In this document: piece by piece, positions 37,673-47,900 of the stretch | Position numbering within the stretch: position 1 is the stretch's first letter | Layout: every line of letters starts with the position of its first letter | DNA from: Mesostigma viride | Taxonomy: Eukaryota > Streptophyta > Mesostigmatophyceae > Mesostigmatales > Mesostigmataceae | NCBI GenBank assembly: GCA_009746045.1 | Contig: RPFO01000231.1 | Location: 1,872,840 to 1,936,839, forward strand | DNA length: 64,000 nucleotides | Direction: 5' to 3' | Position numbers and translations under genes: made by a program | The notes under the pieces: generated by a model | Seen by the model: only the letters and a program-made list of their open reading frames with translations | What the model was told of the DNA's origin: nothing | Databases searched by the model: none

Positions 37673-38374
37673 GAGCAAAGAAAGAGGCCGACAAAACCAG
37701 CCAGAGCGGCTTTTAGTCGCAAAACCTCCCTTATCCCTAGCTAACTGACGTCATTAAACCCTTATGTTCAGTGATGCTAGTAAGACGCTAACCGTACAGA
37801 CCGGGGGTAGAATATCCCGAATCTGCACGGCTAGTATTAAATAATGCGTAGGTTGTTCTTTTCAGGGGCACTGCACCTCACGCCCCGTTCCGCCCGGCCG
37901 GGTATAATCAACCCAAGCGCGGAACGCACATTTTATTTAATTCATTTTTCAACCATGCACTATATTGCATCTACTAATCACAAAAGCTCTAGCCAAACAG
38001 CTACGAGAAAACACTACGACCTATAAGCCGCTCATCCAGCGGCCTCTTGTTCCCGCATTCACGTATAGAAGAAACTCCGTTCAAAGAACCCCGAATCCAC
38101 TCCCTCTCTCTTGCTTGGACTGCTATGCAGGACAAGAGGAGGTGGAAAACCATTGTCCAGGCTCATACGCCCGCCCCTGCGGTGGGCAAGGCCCCTCCCC
38201 CCAAGCAGAAGGGGCGCTTTGCTGAGTAGAATAAGTAGGGTTTTCTAGATTAGCTTAGCTTAGAGTTAGATTAGTTCGGTTTCGCGGCTTTGCCCCCCCC
38301 CCTCCATCCATCCACGGGAATATGTGCTACATGATCTCCCAACGGAGTCATGTTATAATTTCATTTCAATTTTT

Positions 38375-38660
38375 TTCATGCAGGGAGTCCCTCCCTGCTG
38401 AGAAGCCATGCCCTAGCTCTCGTATTAATTAATTAATTAATTAATTAATTAATTAATTAATTATGATCTTCCCCCACCTGGCACGCTCCCCCTTAACTGG
38501 GCATAGCGTGATACACCACGAGGGTGCAGGTGCCCTGGTGCACCTAGAGCAAGGGTAGCTTACATTCCCACCCTTGCATGAAGTAGCCTAGAATGTATTA
38601 AAAGCCATATGCCCCTTCTCAGGGATATGTCAGTGCTACATTTACTCCCAACGGAGTGAT
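38375..38660 (+). mobile_element. 5'-truncated LINE 3' end
   Basis: It begins CATGCAGGGAGT, like the 3' UTR at 36490, and proceeds through the GGTGCACCTAGAGCAAGGGT block to ACTCCCAACGGAGTGAT and an ATTGA tail. It lies directly after the tail of the RT-bearing LINE. A pure (TTAA)n array interrupts it at 38424-38462. Confidence 0.8.
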
Positions 38661-40667
38661 TGAATTGAATTGAATTGAATTGTAACATAACTCCGTTGGG
38701 AGTATATGTAGCACACAGCCCTTGAGAGGGGGGCATATGGCCTATCATACATCCTAAGCTACTTCCTGCAAGGGTGGGGATGTAAAGGACCCTTGCTCTA
38801 GGTGCACCAGGGCACGTGCATCCCCATGATCTTCAAGCTATGCCCAGCGAAGGGGGAGCCTGTCATGGGGGGGAAGATCAGCATAGCTATTATACAAAGA
38901 AGCTAGGGCATGGCGTCTCAGCAGAGAGTTACTCCCTGCATGGGCACAACATAACTAAATAAAGCTAGGCATCATCTGGGGTGTGGCTCATCATAGGCAC
39001 ACATGTACATGATTAAGGAAAGCGCGTGGCTTAGCTAGGATAGTGCCTCTAGGAGGCGTACATGTACATGGCCACGGTCTATCTATTCTGCACTACTACT
39101 GCGGTATTCCCCTAAGCTGGGGCGTCTGGAGTCGCTGGGGCCGCGGGGGGGGGGGGGTCGCCTGCCAGGGCTTGTGGCCGACGTAGATGGCCGCCCCCTT
39201 CCAGTACACCGGCTGGCCCGCCTTGGTCTGCCGGAGCTGGAGGTAGGTCGGCCATAGCTCCCGTCGCCGTTGTTGCTGCGCCAGGGTCAGGTCGTCATCA
39301 AGGGTGAAGAGAGTCTTCTCGAGCCGCTTGCGGCGTCGGAGAAAAGAAATCTTGTCCGCCGGGGTCTTAAAGGTGAGAAGGAGCGGGGGCGGCCCTGCCT
39401 TACCCCGCGCGCGGGGAAGGCGGTGGGCGGCCAGCGCGATCTCACCGATAAGGCCCATGCGACCAAGGATTTCTCGCTCAAACGCACGCAAAAGCTTCTC
39501 GGAAGTCTCACCTTCCTCCATGGTGAAGTTCTTGACAATGACGTTGAGGCTGTGCTGGGCGAGCTCGGCCTCCTCGCGGAGGTCAAGCGTCTGCCGTTGG
39601 AGCTGGGCTGCGACGGCGGAGGTGGTGGAGGTGGTATGTTGCTTAAGCATGTCCGCCCAGGTCGTGATGGGAGGAGCATCACCGGCCAGGCCAGCCGGGG
39701 CGGGCTTGGCGGCAATGTCCTTCACCGCCTGGGCGGTGAGGCCTGCCGTGTTCTGCAGAACCTCGATAGCGATGGCGTTGTCCTTAAGACGCTGGTCGAT
39801 GTCACGGAGCTGGGCGGTGATGGCGTCGGAGGTGGAGGTGGTGGCGGTGGAGGAGGCGAGGAGGGTGGAGGTGGCGGTGGAGATGGTGGAGGTGGCGGTG
39901 GAAAGGAGGGGAAGCTCGGCAGTCAGCGTGCCGCCGATGGCCGCCACATCTGCAGCAATGGGGTCCACGTGCTCCTCGAGGACCTCCTTAAGGAGTGAGC
40001 GGAGGGAGGATTCGGTTAAGGTGGTGGTGAGAGGCTTGGGGGGCCAAAGCTCCCCGATGGAGCGTCCAAGGAGGGAAAAGAGAGCGAATTGCTGGAGGAA
40101 GGGGCGGTGGAGGCTGGGAATGATGTCGAAAGAGGCGAGACGAACCCAGCGAGGGTCAAAGAGGCGACCTTGGTTGAAGAGCTGCTTGCATAGTGCAAGA
40201 AGCGAGGCGTGCGTTCCATAAAACACGCAGACCAGGATGCGTTCCGTGTTAAGCGTGTCAAGGAAGCCGGGCTGGCTGGCTTCGGCGACAAAGTCGAGCT
40301 CTACCCAACTCGGCTCGGCAGAGCGACTGCGCTTGGGCTCAGGCGACGCTGCGGGCGAGGCGGGCTCAGCAGGGGGCTGGGCGACCATTAGAGCTTGGCT
40401 AGTGGCGCCGCTGCCTTCTGGGCCGGTTGGCGAAGCTGCAGCCGGGGCTGCAGACGTATTTTCATTGCTAAGCGCAGCCGCCAGGCTGCGTTGCGTCGAG
40501 AGGCGTTTGCTCATCGTATAGTGCGTTATAGCTTCGGAAAATTATATCAGCATGTGCGTCTAAGAAAGACGAAGCGATTGTGATATTCACAGCTGAATTC
40601 GGTGCTCAAACGTGAAAGTTATGAGCTCCGACAGCCATGGCTACCTCGTGGCTCGTGGCTCGTGGCT
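38661..40667 (-). mobile_element. Full-length ORF1-only LINE, minus strand, tail-to-tail with its neighbour
   Basis: The 3' end is at 38661 with an ATTCA tail and the CTCCCAACGGAG block. The 5' leader near 40515-40667 carries CCACGAGCCACGAGCCACGAG. About 2.0 kb long, it contains one intact ORF and no RT. ORF1 runs straight into the same 3' UTR as the 34776-36767 copy. Target duplication is unclear; CTACAT..ACGGAGTGATG text occurs on both sides. Confidence 0.85.
39096..40514 (-). CDS. Intact LINE ORF1-like protein, 472 residues
   Basis: It starts at ATG with MSKRLSTQRSLAAALSNEN and stops just before the 3' UTR. An Ala/Pro/Ser-rich head with SPEPKRSRSAEPSW is followed by a globular segment near residues 75-170. 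A Ser/Thr/Ala-rich coiled region (TAQLRDIDQRLKDN) leads to the C-terminal L1-ORF1p-like part: LAAHRLPRARGKAGPPPLLL, FLRRRKRLEKT, LDDDLTLAQQQRRRELWP, and YWKGAAIYVGHKPW. It is expected to bind element RNA. It is the only uninterrupted copy in the window and thus could be expressed. Confidence 0.85.
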   Translation of the reverse strand: MSKRLSTQRSLAAALSNENTSAAPAAASPTGPEGSGATSQALMVAQPPAEPASPAASPEPKRSRSAEPSWVELDFVAEASQPGFLDTLNTERILVCVFYGTHASLLALCKQLFNQGRLFDPRWVRLASFDIIPSLHRPFLQQFALFSLLGRSIGELWPPKPLTTTLTESSLRSLLKEVLEEHVDPIAADVAAIGGTLTAELPLLSTATSTISTATSTLLASSTATTSTSDAITAQLRDIDQRLKDNAIAIEVLQNTAGLTAQAVKDIAAKPAPAGLAGDAPPITTWADMLKQHTTSTTSAVAAQLQRQTLDLREEAELAQHSLNVIVKNFTMEEGETSEKLLRAFEREILGRMGLIGEIALAAHRLPRARGKAGPPPLLLTFKTPADKISFLRRRKRLEKTLFTLDDDLTLAQQQRRRELWPTYLQLRQTKAGQPVYWKGAAIYVGHKPWQATPPPPRPQRLQTPQLRGIPQ

Positions 40668-40802
40668 ATTATTATGCGCTACATAACGGAGTGATGTTGA
40701 TAGTTAATTAATTAATTAATGTCCATTCCATCCCTTCCCACTAAGGACTTGTGCTCACGTGACGCAAACACGTGTCTATTAATTAATTTTTTATTAATTA
40801 AT

Positions 40803-41016
40803 CCATCCCATCCCATCCCATCCCATCCCATCCCATCCCATCCCATCCCATCCCATCCCATCCCATCCCATCCCATCCCATCCCATCCCATCCCATCCCA
40901 TCCCATCCCATCCCATCCCATCCCATCCCATCCCATCCCATCCCATCCCATCCCATCCCATCCCATCCCATCCCATCCCATCCCATCCCATCCCATCCCA
41001 CCCCATCCCACCATCC
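40803..41016. repeat. (TCCCA)n pentanucleotide array
   Basis: About 42 copies with two imperfect units at the right end. It is bounded on both sides by AT-rich ATTAATTA sequence and by CACGTGACGC...ACGTGT palindromic blocks (40757-40775 and 41049-41067). Met-Gly-Trp-Asp repeat frames across it are artefacts. Confidence 0.95.
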
Positions 41017-41099
41017 CATCCCAATCAATTATACTGAGGGCTTTGCTCACGTGACGCTGTTACGTGTTGATATGTTAAGATACTAATATTATGTGATTA

Positions 41100-41495
41100 G
41101 TTAATTAATGCCTAGCCTTTCGCGTAAAGTCCATGGAGGGCAGCCCGGCCGGCGCACGCAGCCAGGGGGCATGCCAAGTGAGGACTCAACGCCTGGGCTG
41201 GGCGGGCTTGGTGCCAGCTAGCCTATCTGATGTATCTACCCGAACTGTGCGGGCCAGGTGCCCCGCTAGGCCCAGACCCTGTGCCTCAGAATGGGGGAAA
41301 CATATGGTAAATCGGCATACAAATCTTAATTGCTAAGGTGCAAACCAATTAATTAACACGTACCGGCGTAATGTGCAAACTAACGGGAATATTAGGTGCC
41401 GTGCGCAGCATCTTAGTGACGGCGCCATTGAGTCGTTTCTCCAGCTCCTGCGTCAGTGTGCACGTCTTGGCGCCGTAGGTCAGGATCGTCAAAAG
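41100..41495 (-). mobile_element. LINE reverse-transcriptase C-terminal fragment
   Basis: The minus strand at 41492-41390 reads LLTILTYGAKTCTLTQELEK then RLNGAVTKMLRTA. This is the same thumb motif as LTVLTYGAEAWTL...LNGTVTRMLRQAL in the LINE at 33719. The remainder toward 41100 is undetermined and ends in AT-rich TTAATTAA. It is too short to be functional. Confidence 0.75.
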
Positions 41496-41916
41496 GAAGG
41501 ATTGTGCCCCTATCCTGCTGTAACCAGCCTTGCGGCCTTCCCATCATGCAAGAACCTATGGGGCTGGCTAGAGCGATCACCCTGCTTGTTCATGCATCCA
41601 TGCCCATATCAAAGAGACAACCATGCCCATATGGTAGAACAGCTGGCGCTAATGGTGGTGGCAGGGAGACACAGGCAAACCCTTTGACAGGGTCGCTACT
41701 TAGTTTCACGTCTAGCTAGGCTTGCGAGCCACGACATCCGGACGACCTCAAGAACGCCATAACAACAGTGGTTGACTTTCTGCAGGCTATATTCCTGGAA
41801 TGGAATGCTACTGAATGGAATGGAATACTAGTGAATCTGCCTCCTTTTCCGACTGCTCGATACGCGGAACATCCTCCTCCTCTTTCTCCTGTTGAACCCC
41901 TCAACGCTACCCATTG

Positions 41917-44900
41917 TCACCCCGTGGCAGACTGAACCGCCGGTTGAGCCCCTGGAGCAGCCAGGGTGGCCTCACACACTGCAGGCTGAGTGCCCGCAAG
42001 CCGAGGCTGGGTGCTCTTGAGCACGGCAGCAAACTGCTTCTTCTGCTTCTCCTCTTGTTCCCTCATGAGCTTGTGCTGGATCACCAGCCAGGGTGGTGGG
42101 GCCAGGGTGTTGGGTGACAAGGCGGCAGAAGAACCACGTATTACAGATGCAGCATGCGGTTGGTCGAGAGAAACAGAAGGATGAATTCAATAGACCCTTT
42201 GTTTTTGTGACGTTATCTCCTTCTCATGGTGCTAAAAGTACAGGCAGCAAGTGATTATAAGTCAGGACAGATGCACGCTATTGACCAGTTAGATAGACCC
42301 CTGCTGATGACAACCATAAATAGCCACCAAGAACATGAATTTTCAGGGATAGGGAAATCACCTTGAACCAACAAAGGTCATATCAAGCACCGAACAGGAG
42401 CCATCGACCAGATAGTCTCTCTTCCCCATTCCTGTCCAGTAATCCCTGTTCGCCCAGTTCCCCCAACTGGCAGCTGAGCCAAGCATAACTGGACAGCCTG
42501 GACTAAACTAAAGATTCCTCTCTATCGATTCTCAATAAATTAATATTTCAACCAAAGGCATGAGACTGCCGTCTCTAATGATTCTTTGGTTGGCTATGAT
42601 CAAACGCTGGCAGGGCTGAATGCCTGCATCGATGCCCAAACATGTGTCAAGCAAAGCCGATGTGGAAAGCTTCGAACAAGGGGGGTTGTCGAATGTCTTT
42701 TTAAGGACTGGGATGCCTATTAAGCCACATGGACAAAACACATGCCATGAACCGCTTCTTTCTTTCAAGGAGTGCAGAGGCGGAAGACCATTGTGAAGCC
42801 ACCCACGAATTGCATACCATGAATCGCTCCTCCTTGTCCGCATCAAAGTTATATGGGTCCACCTTCTTTAGCAGGGCGAGGTCCTTCTTGGCATCCTGAA
42901 AATCCACGGCGGCGGATGGCAGTGCAAAGAAGTGAGGGAAACATTGTGGTCGCAGGATTGGTATGAGTGTAGGGCCCTGGTGCGCATGGCAGCACAAAGA
43001 CGAAAGGGAAGCATGGTGGTGGTCACGACATTGGTAAGAGTGTATGGCCCTGCCCTTCATTGGGCGCCGCTGGCCGCAAATCCCGCAGGTTATTATTGTG
43101 GGAGTCCGACCATGCCACCTTACGCATAATGTCCCATCAAAACCGCGAATGAGGTAGTACTCAGTTAGATTGAAGGCAGGACGGCCCCCTAGCTATACGA
43201 TGTTACAGAAGTTCACTTGGTTACCTTGGGGGCGTGCCGCTGGACGCCCACGTCTACAGATATTCACTGTATGGCCTGGTCCAGGGCACATTCGTTTTGG
43301 TTGCTGTAATGAAAGGTAAGCATATTTTACATTACCGTCCCCATTCCCGCCGCCTGCCAGGTTGCTTGATTCCACTTGAAGATGCAACATGTGCCCCACT
43401 ATCCCACGTGCTCATCATCGAGGTCTCCTCTCTTATCCTATCAACATGCTCCACCTGCCTGTCCTCCACGACATTGCCTGAAGCCTCCACGCCGTTGCCC
43501 GCACCCTAGGAGTCACTACACACAGTGTTCATGCAGATGTCATACAACTTCCCAATCGGTTGGCTCGAACGAAGACCCCACAGAGGCCATCATGCATCAG
43601 AGGGAAGGGGGGCATCACTCGCCTCCTACACGATATAGCCTCCATCGGCGGGGGGAAGGAAACATGCAACACTTCCGTACTACCACTCCCGGCATCGTGG
43701 GGGTTGGAGGGTTAAGAAAACAGGGCGCATATTAAAGTCGGGGTTCTCTGAACATAGTTTCTTTATAGTGATACGGAAGGGGAGCCGCTGATGCTAGGTG
43801 AAATAGAGCTGGGTGATGTGATCGTAATAAGGTTGATTAGGCTTCTAGTGTACGAGTATTACGGATGATATGGCCTAATTGTTGCGGCCCATACCTTGAC
43901 GGTGTGCTGAGTACCTTGACGACGGATTTTTGCGTCTAGGTTCTCCTAGCAGATCTGTGATTGCGGACGGGTTTGCAACAAGCAATATCTGAAGTAAAAC
44001 TTGACGGCTAAAACTGTTTAGAGGCCGTTGCCGGATCTGGCCGTTGGTAGAGAGCCGTTGGCCTTGAAACACGATAAAAGCTTGCTCACCTAGCTCATGG
44101 CGGTCTCTTTTGTTTTAACGAAGGCGGCGACAGGGGTCAGGGGCAGCGTAGCTGACGCCCGGAATTCCTTTCTGCAAAGCGGCTGGGATGCCGAAGCCCG
44201 GGCGGAAGCCAGGTTCGACAGGTGCTGGGAAGCAATTACCGAAAGCTAATCCCGAGGTGCCGACAGCTACTAAACAGACGGGAAAGGGCCGACTAGGCTG
44301 GCCGACGCAGAAGAAAAGGCTCCATCAGGAGCTCTCCACTTGCTCGGGCCTGCCTGAAGTGTGCGCTGCCTTTGAGGCGGTCCTCGGGACCGACTGGGTA
44401 ACTACTGTCAGCCGGTGGTCTGCGGCCCAGCTGGAGTCCGTCGTTGGACTGCTGGTCGACCACGTGGACGGGCCTGAAATTCTGGCAGCAGCGGACCCAA
44501 ACGAAGCGCTAGTGGCAGCCCTCCAAAGCGCCCGGGACTTGGCGGACTCGGACGAAGAGGAGATGCAGCCACCACGCCGGCCCACGAAAGGGGCGAAAAA
44601 GGGGACGAAAAAAGTCGGAAGCCCAGCCCCGAGCAAGGGAAAGGCCGCGGGGGATGTGAGGGAGCAGCTCTTGGAGCTGGCGGCTATTATTGGCAAGCAG
44701 GGGCAGGCGGGCAAAGAAGAGGAGGAGGAGGAGGAGTCCGAGGAAGAGGATTTCCTGACGAAATTGAAGGATGCGCTGGCCGGGGCAGATGGGGCTTCCA
44801 GGAAGCCGAAAAAGACCAAAGGGGTGACGCTGCCCACTCGAGCACAAGTGGTGAATTGGAGGGTGCAAGAGAGAGTGCTCCCCGAGGTGCTCGAGGATGC

Positions 44901-47900
44901 CAACGACAATGGAGGGGGGATAAAGAGTTGGATCATGGCTACTCGCCAAGGGGGGTGGAGGAACCAGGAAAGCAGGAAGGTGGTCATGAACATCGCCCTG
45001 GCCATGGACACACTCTTCAAGGAGTTGGGGCCGGCAGCCGGGGAGTTGGCTGGGGTAGAGTATCTCATGAGGGTGGTGGCAGCCATGCTCCTAGTGGAGA
45101 GCCAGGGGTCAGGAGGGTGGAAGGTGGCTGGCCACCTCCTTGCTCTCAAGGAAGATGCCTCCTTGGTGAGCAACCCGGCCATGAAGATGGCCCTGCAAAG
45201 CGCCACGATGATGGAGAAGCTGGGCAAGGCCCAGCAAACCAAGTAAACACCGAAAGGGTAAACCGCTCCCCCTTCCCACTGCCTCTTCCTACAATGCCTC
45301 TAAGCACTACGTGGGGGAGAGTGAGGTCAGCACGCAGACGCCAGCGTGCAACTCGCCGCCGCCGGACCTTCACTCTACAACACAAGGTGATTACGTGGTT
45401 GAATTGGCTATGGCACGGGGGGGCAGACCCTCCGCCTAAATCTGGAGGCGCGTGCTCCAGAGGAACGGCGGAGGCCCTGAAAAGGGTCAAGAAGCACTGC
45501 GAGTGGTACAGTCGCCGCGTAACCGGCGTTGCGACAGGCCCCGCAGAAGGAAGTGATCTAATCTATGGGAAATGTAATAAGTATGAACAACTTGTGGCGG
45601 AGCGGGTGAGTCTGCCGAAGCGCGAGGTGGCAGGAAAGGCGAAGCTGCTGGATTTGCTGGCGCTACGACCTAGTTGGCGAGAGGTGTACGCGAGCGAAGC
45701 CAACTGCATCAAGCCGGAGGTGGCTGCCAGTGCGAGGTATTGGAATGTACCTGCCCCCAGCCGAGGGTGCACCATGGCGGAGTGGGGCAAGTTGATGGGG
45801 AGGGCAGCGGACGTGGGGATGGTGGAGTTCCGAGAGACGCGGCCAAAGTGGGTAGACGGATGTTTTGGGGTGGCCAAAGGAGTGGGGGAGTTAAGGCTCA
45901 TTGTGAATAAGAAGTTGGGGAACGCACTGTGGGTGGACCCCCCTAAGACGGTGTTACCCCACCTGGGCATATACTCGGAGGTCTATATCAAGGGTCGGTG
46001 CTACACGGCCAAGAGCGATCTGGTCTCGTATTACTATACCATCCAAGTGCCGGAGTGGTGGTGGGATTATCAAGGGCTACCTGATGTGTGGTCCACCGAT
46101 GTCGGGCTGCCGGGGCGGCGGAGGAGGGTGTGGCCAGTGCTGAAAGTGCTGGCCATGGGGCACTCCCACGCTGTAGCGCTAGGGGAAGCCATCCATGAGA
46201 TGGTCCTCTATGCCACGGGCGCTTTGGATCCTAGACGGCAGGTGAACCGCCTCACAAGTGTAGGGGAGCTGACCGTGCTTCGGAATGCATGGGGTAACCC
46301 AACCGCCCTAGCCATCGAGTACAAGGAGGAGAGCACGAGGGAGATGCAAATCGACCTTGAGGACCCCCCTGCCCCTATGGTATCCATCACTATTGATGAC
46401 CTGGTGGTCAGCAATGGGCGCACGTGCGAGGCGGTGAATCGCTTAATCGCGAGTGCTATTGAAGACGGGTACGCGCCTAACAACCTTGTGCCCTCCAAGG
46501 ACAAGACGATCATGGCTAGCCCGGAGGGGGAGGACGAGCTAGAAGCTCTGGGTGTTGTTCACCGGCGGGATGGGGTGTTGGAGCCGACAGCTAAGCAGCT
46601 CACCCTTGTGGTTGCGCACACTCGTGTACTCCTCGAGAGGGGACGCGCTACCGCTGAGGCGCTGGCGGCCGTCGTGGGCCGGTGGGTGTGGCTGCAGATG
46701 CTCAGCCGCACTTGCTTGTCCATATGGCAGCAGAGTTTTAAGTTCATCAACCTCAAGGGGTGGGGCCAGCGAACGCGACCTTTGTGGCAAGGTGTGCGCG
46801 ATGAGCTCGAGTGTGCCATGGCGTTGGCCCCCATGCTCCGTGTGGACCGGGGGGCTGCCCTGGCTCCGGTGGTGGTGGCCTCGGATGCGTCTAGTTTTGG
46901 GCAGGGGGTTGTCTACGCTGAGATGGCCCCAGCTGAGGTGACGGAATTAGCTCGGGCCCGGGAGGTGCGGGGTTACCCAACCCTCCTCACCCCAGGTGAG
47001 GCCATGTATGCCGGGCCTAGACCCTTGACCAAGGCCGCGGAAAAAGCCATCATCCACGGGCGATGGCGCGTCGGGATCAAGAGTCGCTGGCGCGATTCGA
47101 CCATGCACATCAACGAGAAGGAAGTGCGGGCCGCTGTGAAGGGGGTGGAGCGCTCGGCCCGGAACCTCGGAACATGGGGTAAGCGGGTGGTGAGGTTAGT
47201 GGACTCCACTGCCGCTTTGGGCTGCTTGGCTAAAGGGCGTTCCTCTTCTTACCGGTTAAACAAGCAATGCCGCCGGTTGTGCGCTCTTACGTTGGTCACC
47301 GGCAGCCGCTCACAATGGGTCTGGACGCCAAGTGAGCTTCAGCCTGCGGATGGGCCTTCGCGGGGGCTTTCCATGGCTGCCTCGGTGGCCGGGTGGGTCC
47401 GCGATTTGACTCGCGAGGGTGTTCATCCCAATCCCGGGCCTCGGCTTGGCGCTAGCTACTTGACCCTTCTTGAGGGCAAGGTGAAGCCGGCTACTTTGAT
47501 GGTTTACCATCGGGGTCTTAGGTCCTTTTTCGCATGGTGGGCGAGCCGGCGGGGTCGGGTTGGCAGCTTGTTGCGCGGCTTGACGATAGAGGAATACTAT
47601 TGCGAGTATGTCGCTTGGGCGCACTCACGGTGTTACAGCCGCCAGTTGTGTGTCAATGCGCTTATGGGCCTGAATTTGTACTTCCCCCGGGAGGTGCGGG
47701 ATTGGGCCTTGGCACGAAGTGTTTTGGCTGGCTGGCGCACGTTGGCACCCCCTCGTGCCCCCCCCCCATTCCATGGGAGGCTGCGTTTGCGCTTGCTTGT
47801 ACTATGGTGCTCCAGCGGCAGCCTCGTGCGGCTATGATGGTCATCGTTATTTTCCAACAATACCTGCGGGTATCGGAGGCGCTCAACCTGTTGGTCGGCC

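Larger units (their letters stand above)
34130..38094 (-). mobile_element. Non-autonomous PAT-like (split-direct-repeat) element
   Basis: On the minus strand: A1 38094-37673, internal ~37672-36836, B1 36835-34709 (with a LINE inside), A2 34708-34291, spacer 34290-34258, B2 34257-34130. A1 and A2 differ by a 4-base CCGG insertion. A begins TCGGGGTTCTTTGAAC and B ends with CTTATTGTTTTAAT...GAA; both match the ends of the full-length element at 43738-49126. The ~0.84-kb interior encodes no RT, RNase H or recombinase. The host RT frame is restored exactly by its removal, and no target duplication is seen, as expected for tyrosine-recombinase integration. Confidence 0.86.
33188..38229 (+). pseudogene. 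LINE reverse transcriptase (ORF2) fragment, frameshifted and interrupted
   Basis: RT motifs in order: GVWQGCVLSPYLF (motif B region), LIYADDTTLIA (catalytic YADD), VKTEAMVIG, and FKLLGSML. A frameshift falls near 33685-33692. The C-terminal thumb follows: LLKVLVLTVLTYGAEAWTL, LNGTVTRMLRQAL, RRIAFVGHLART. The text stops at FENR (34129) and continues after the insert as IHSLSLAWTAMQDKRRWKTI, with its stop at 38227-38229. The two halves join in frame, so the insertion was precise. The early RT fingers and the endonuclease are missing. The clade was not resolved. Confidence 0.82.
33188..38370 (+). mobile_element. 5'-truncated, interrupted RT-bearing LINE
   Basis: The reverse-transcriptase frame occupies 33188-34129 and resumes at 38095-38229, with the PAT-like insert 34130-38094 in between. 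Its 3' end (about 38310-38370) reads TGTGCTACAT..CTCCCAACGGAG..ATGTTATAATTTC. The same terminal hairpin block occurs at the ends of the neighbouring ORF1-only elements, so one machinery could serve both. No endonuclease or early RT motifs are present. Confidence 0.8.

Noticed and set aside
40803..41016. Interstitial telomere repeat
   Set aside because: TCCCA does not match plant or green-algal telomere units (TTTAGGG, TTTTAGGG).
44856..45293. Upstream extension of the RT frame inside gag
   Set aside because: The frame is open but the text is composition-driven antiphase of gag; the first sensible ATG is at 45294.
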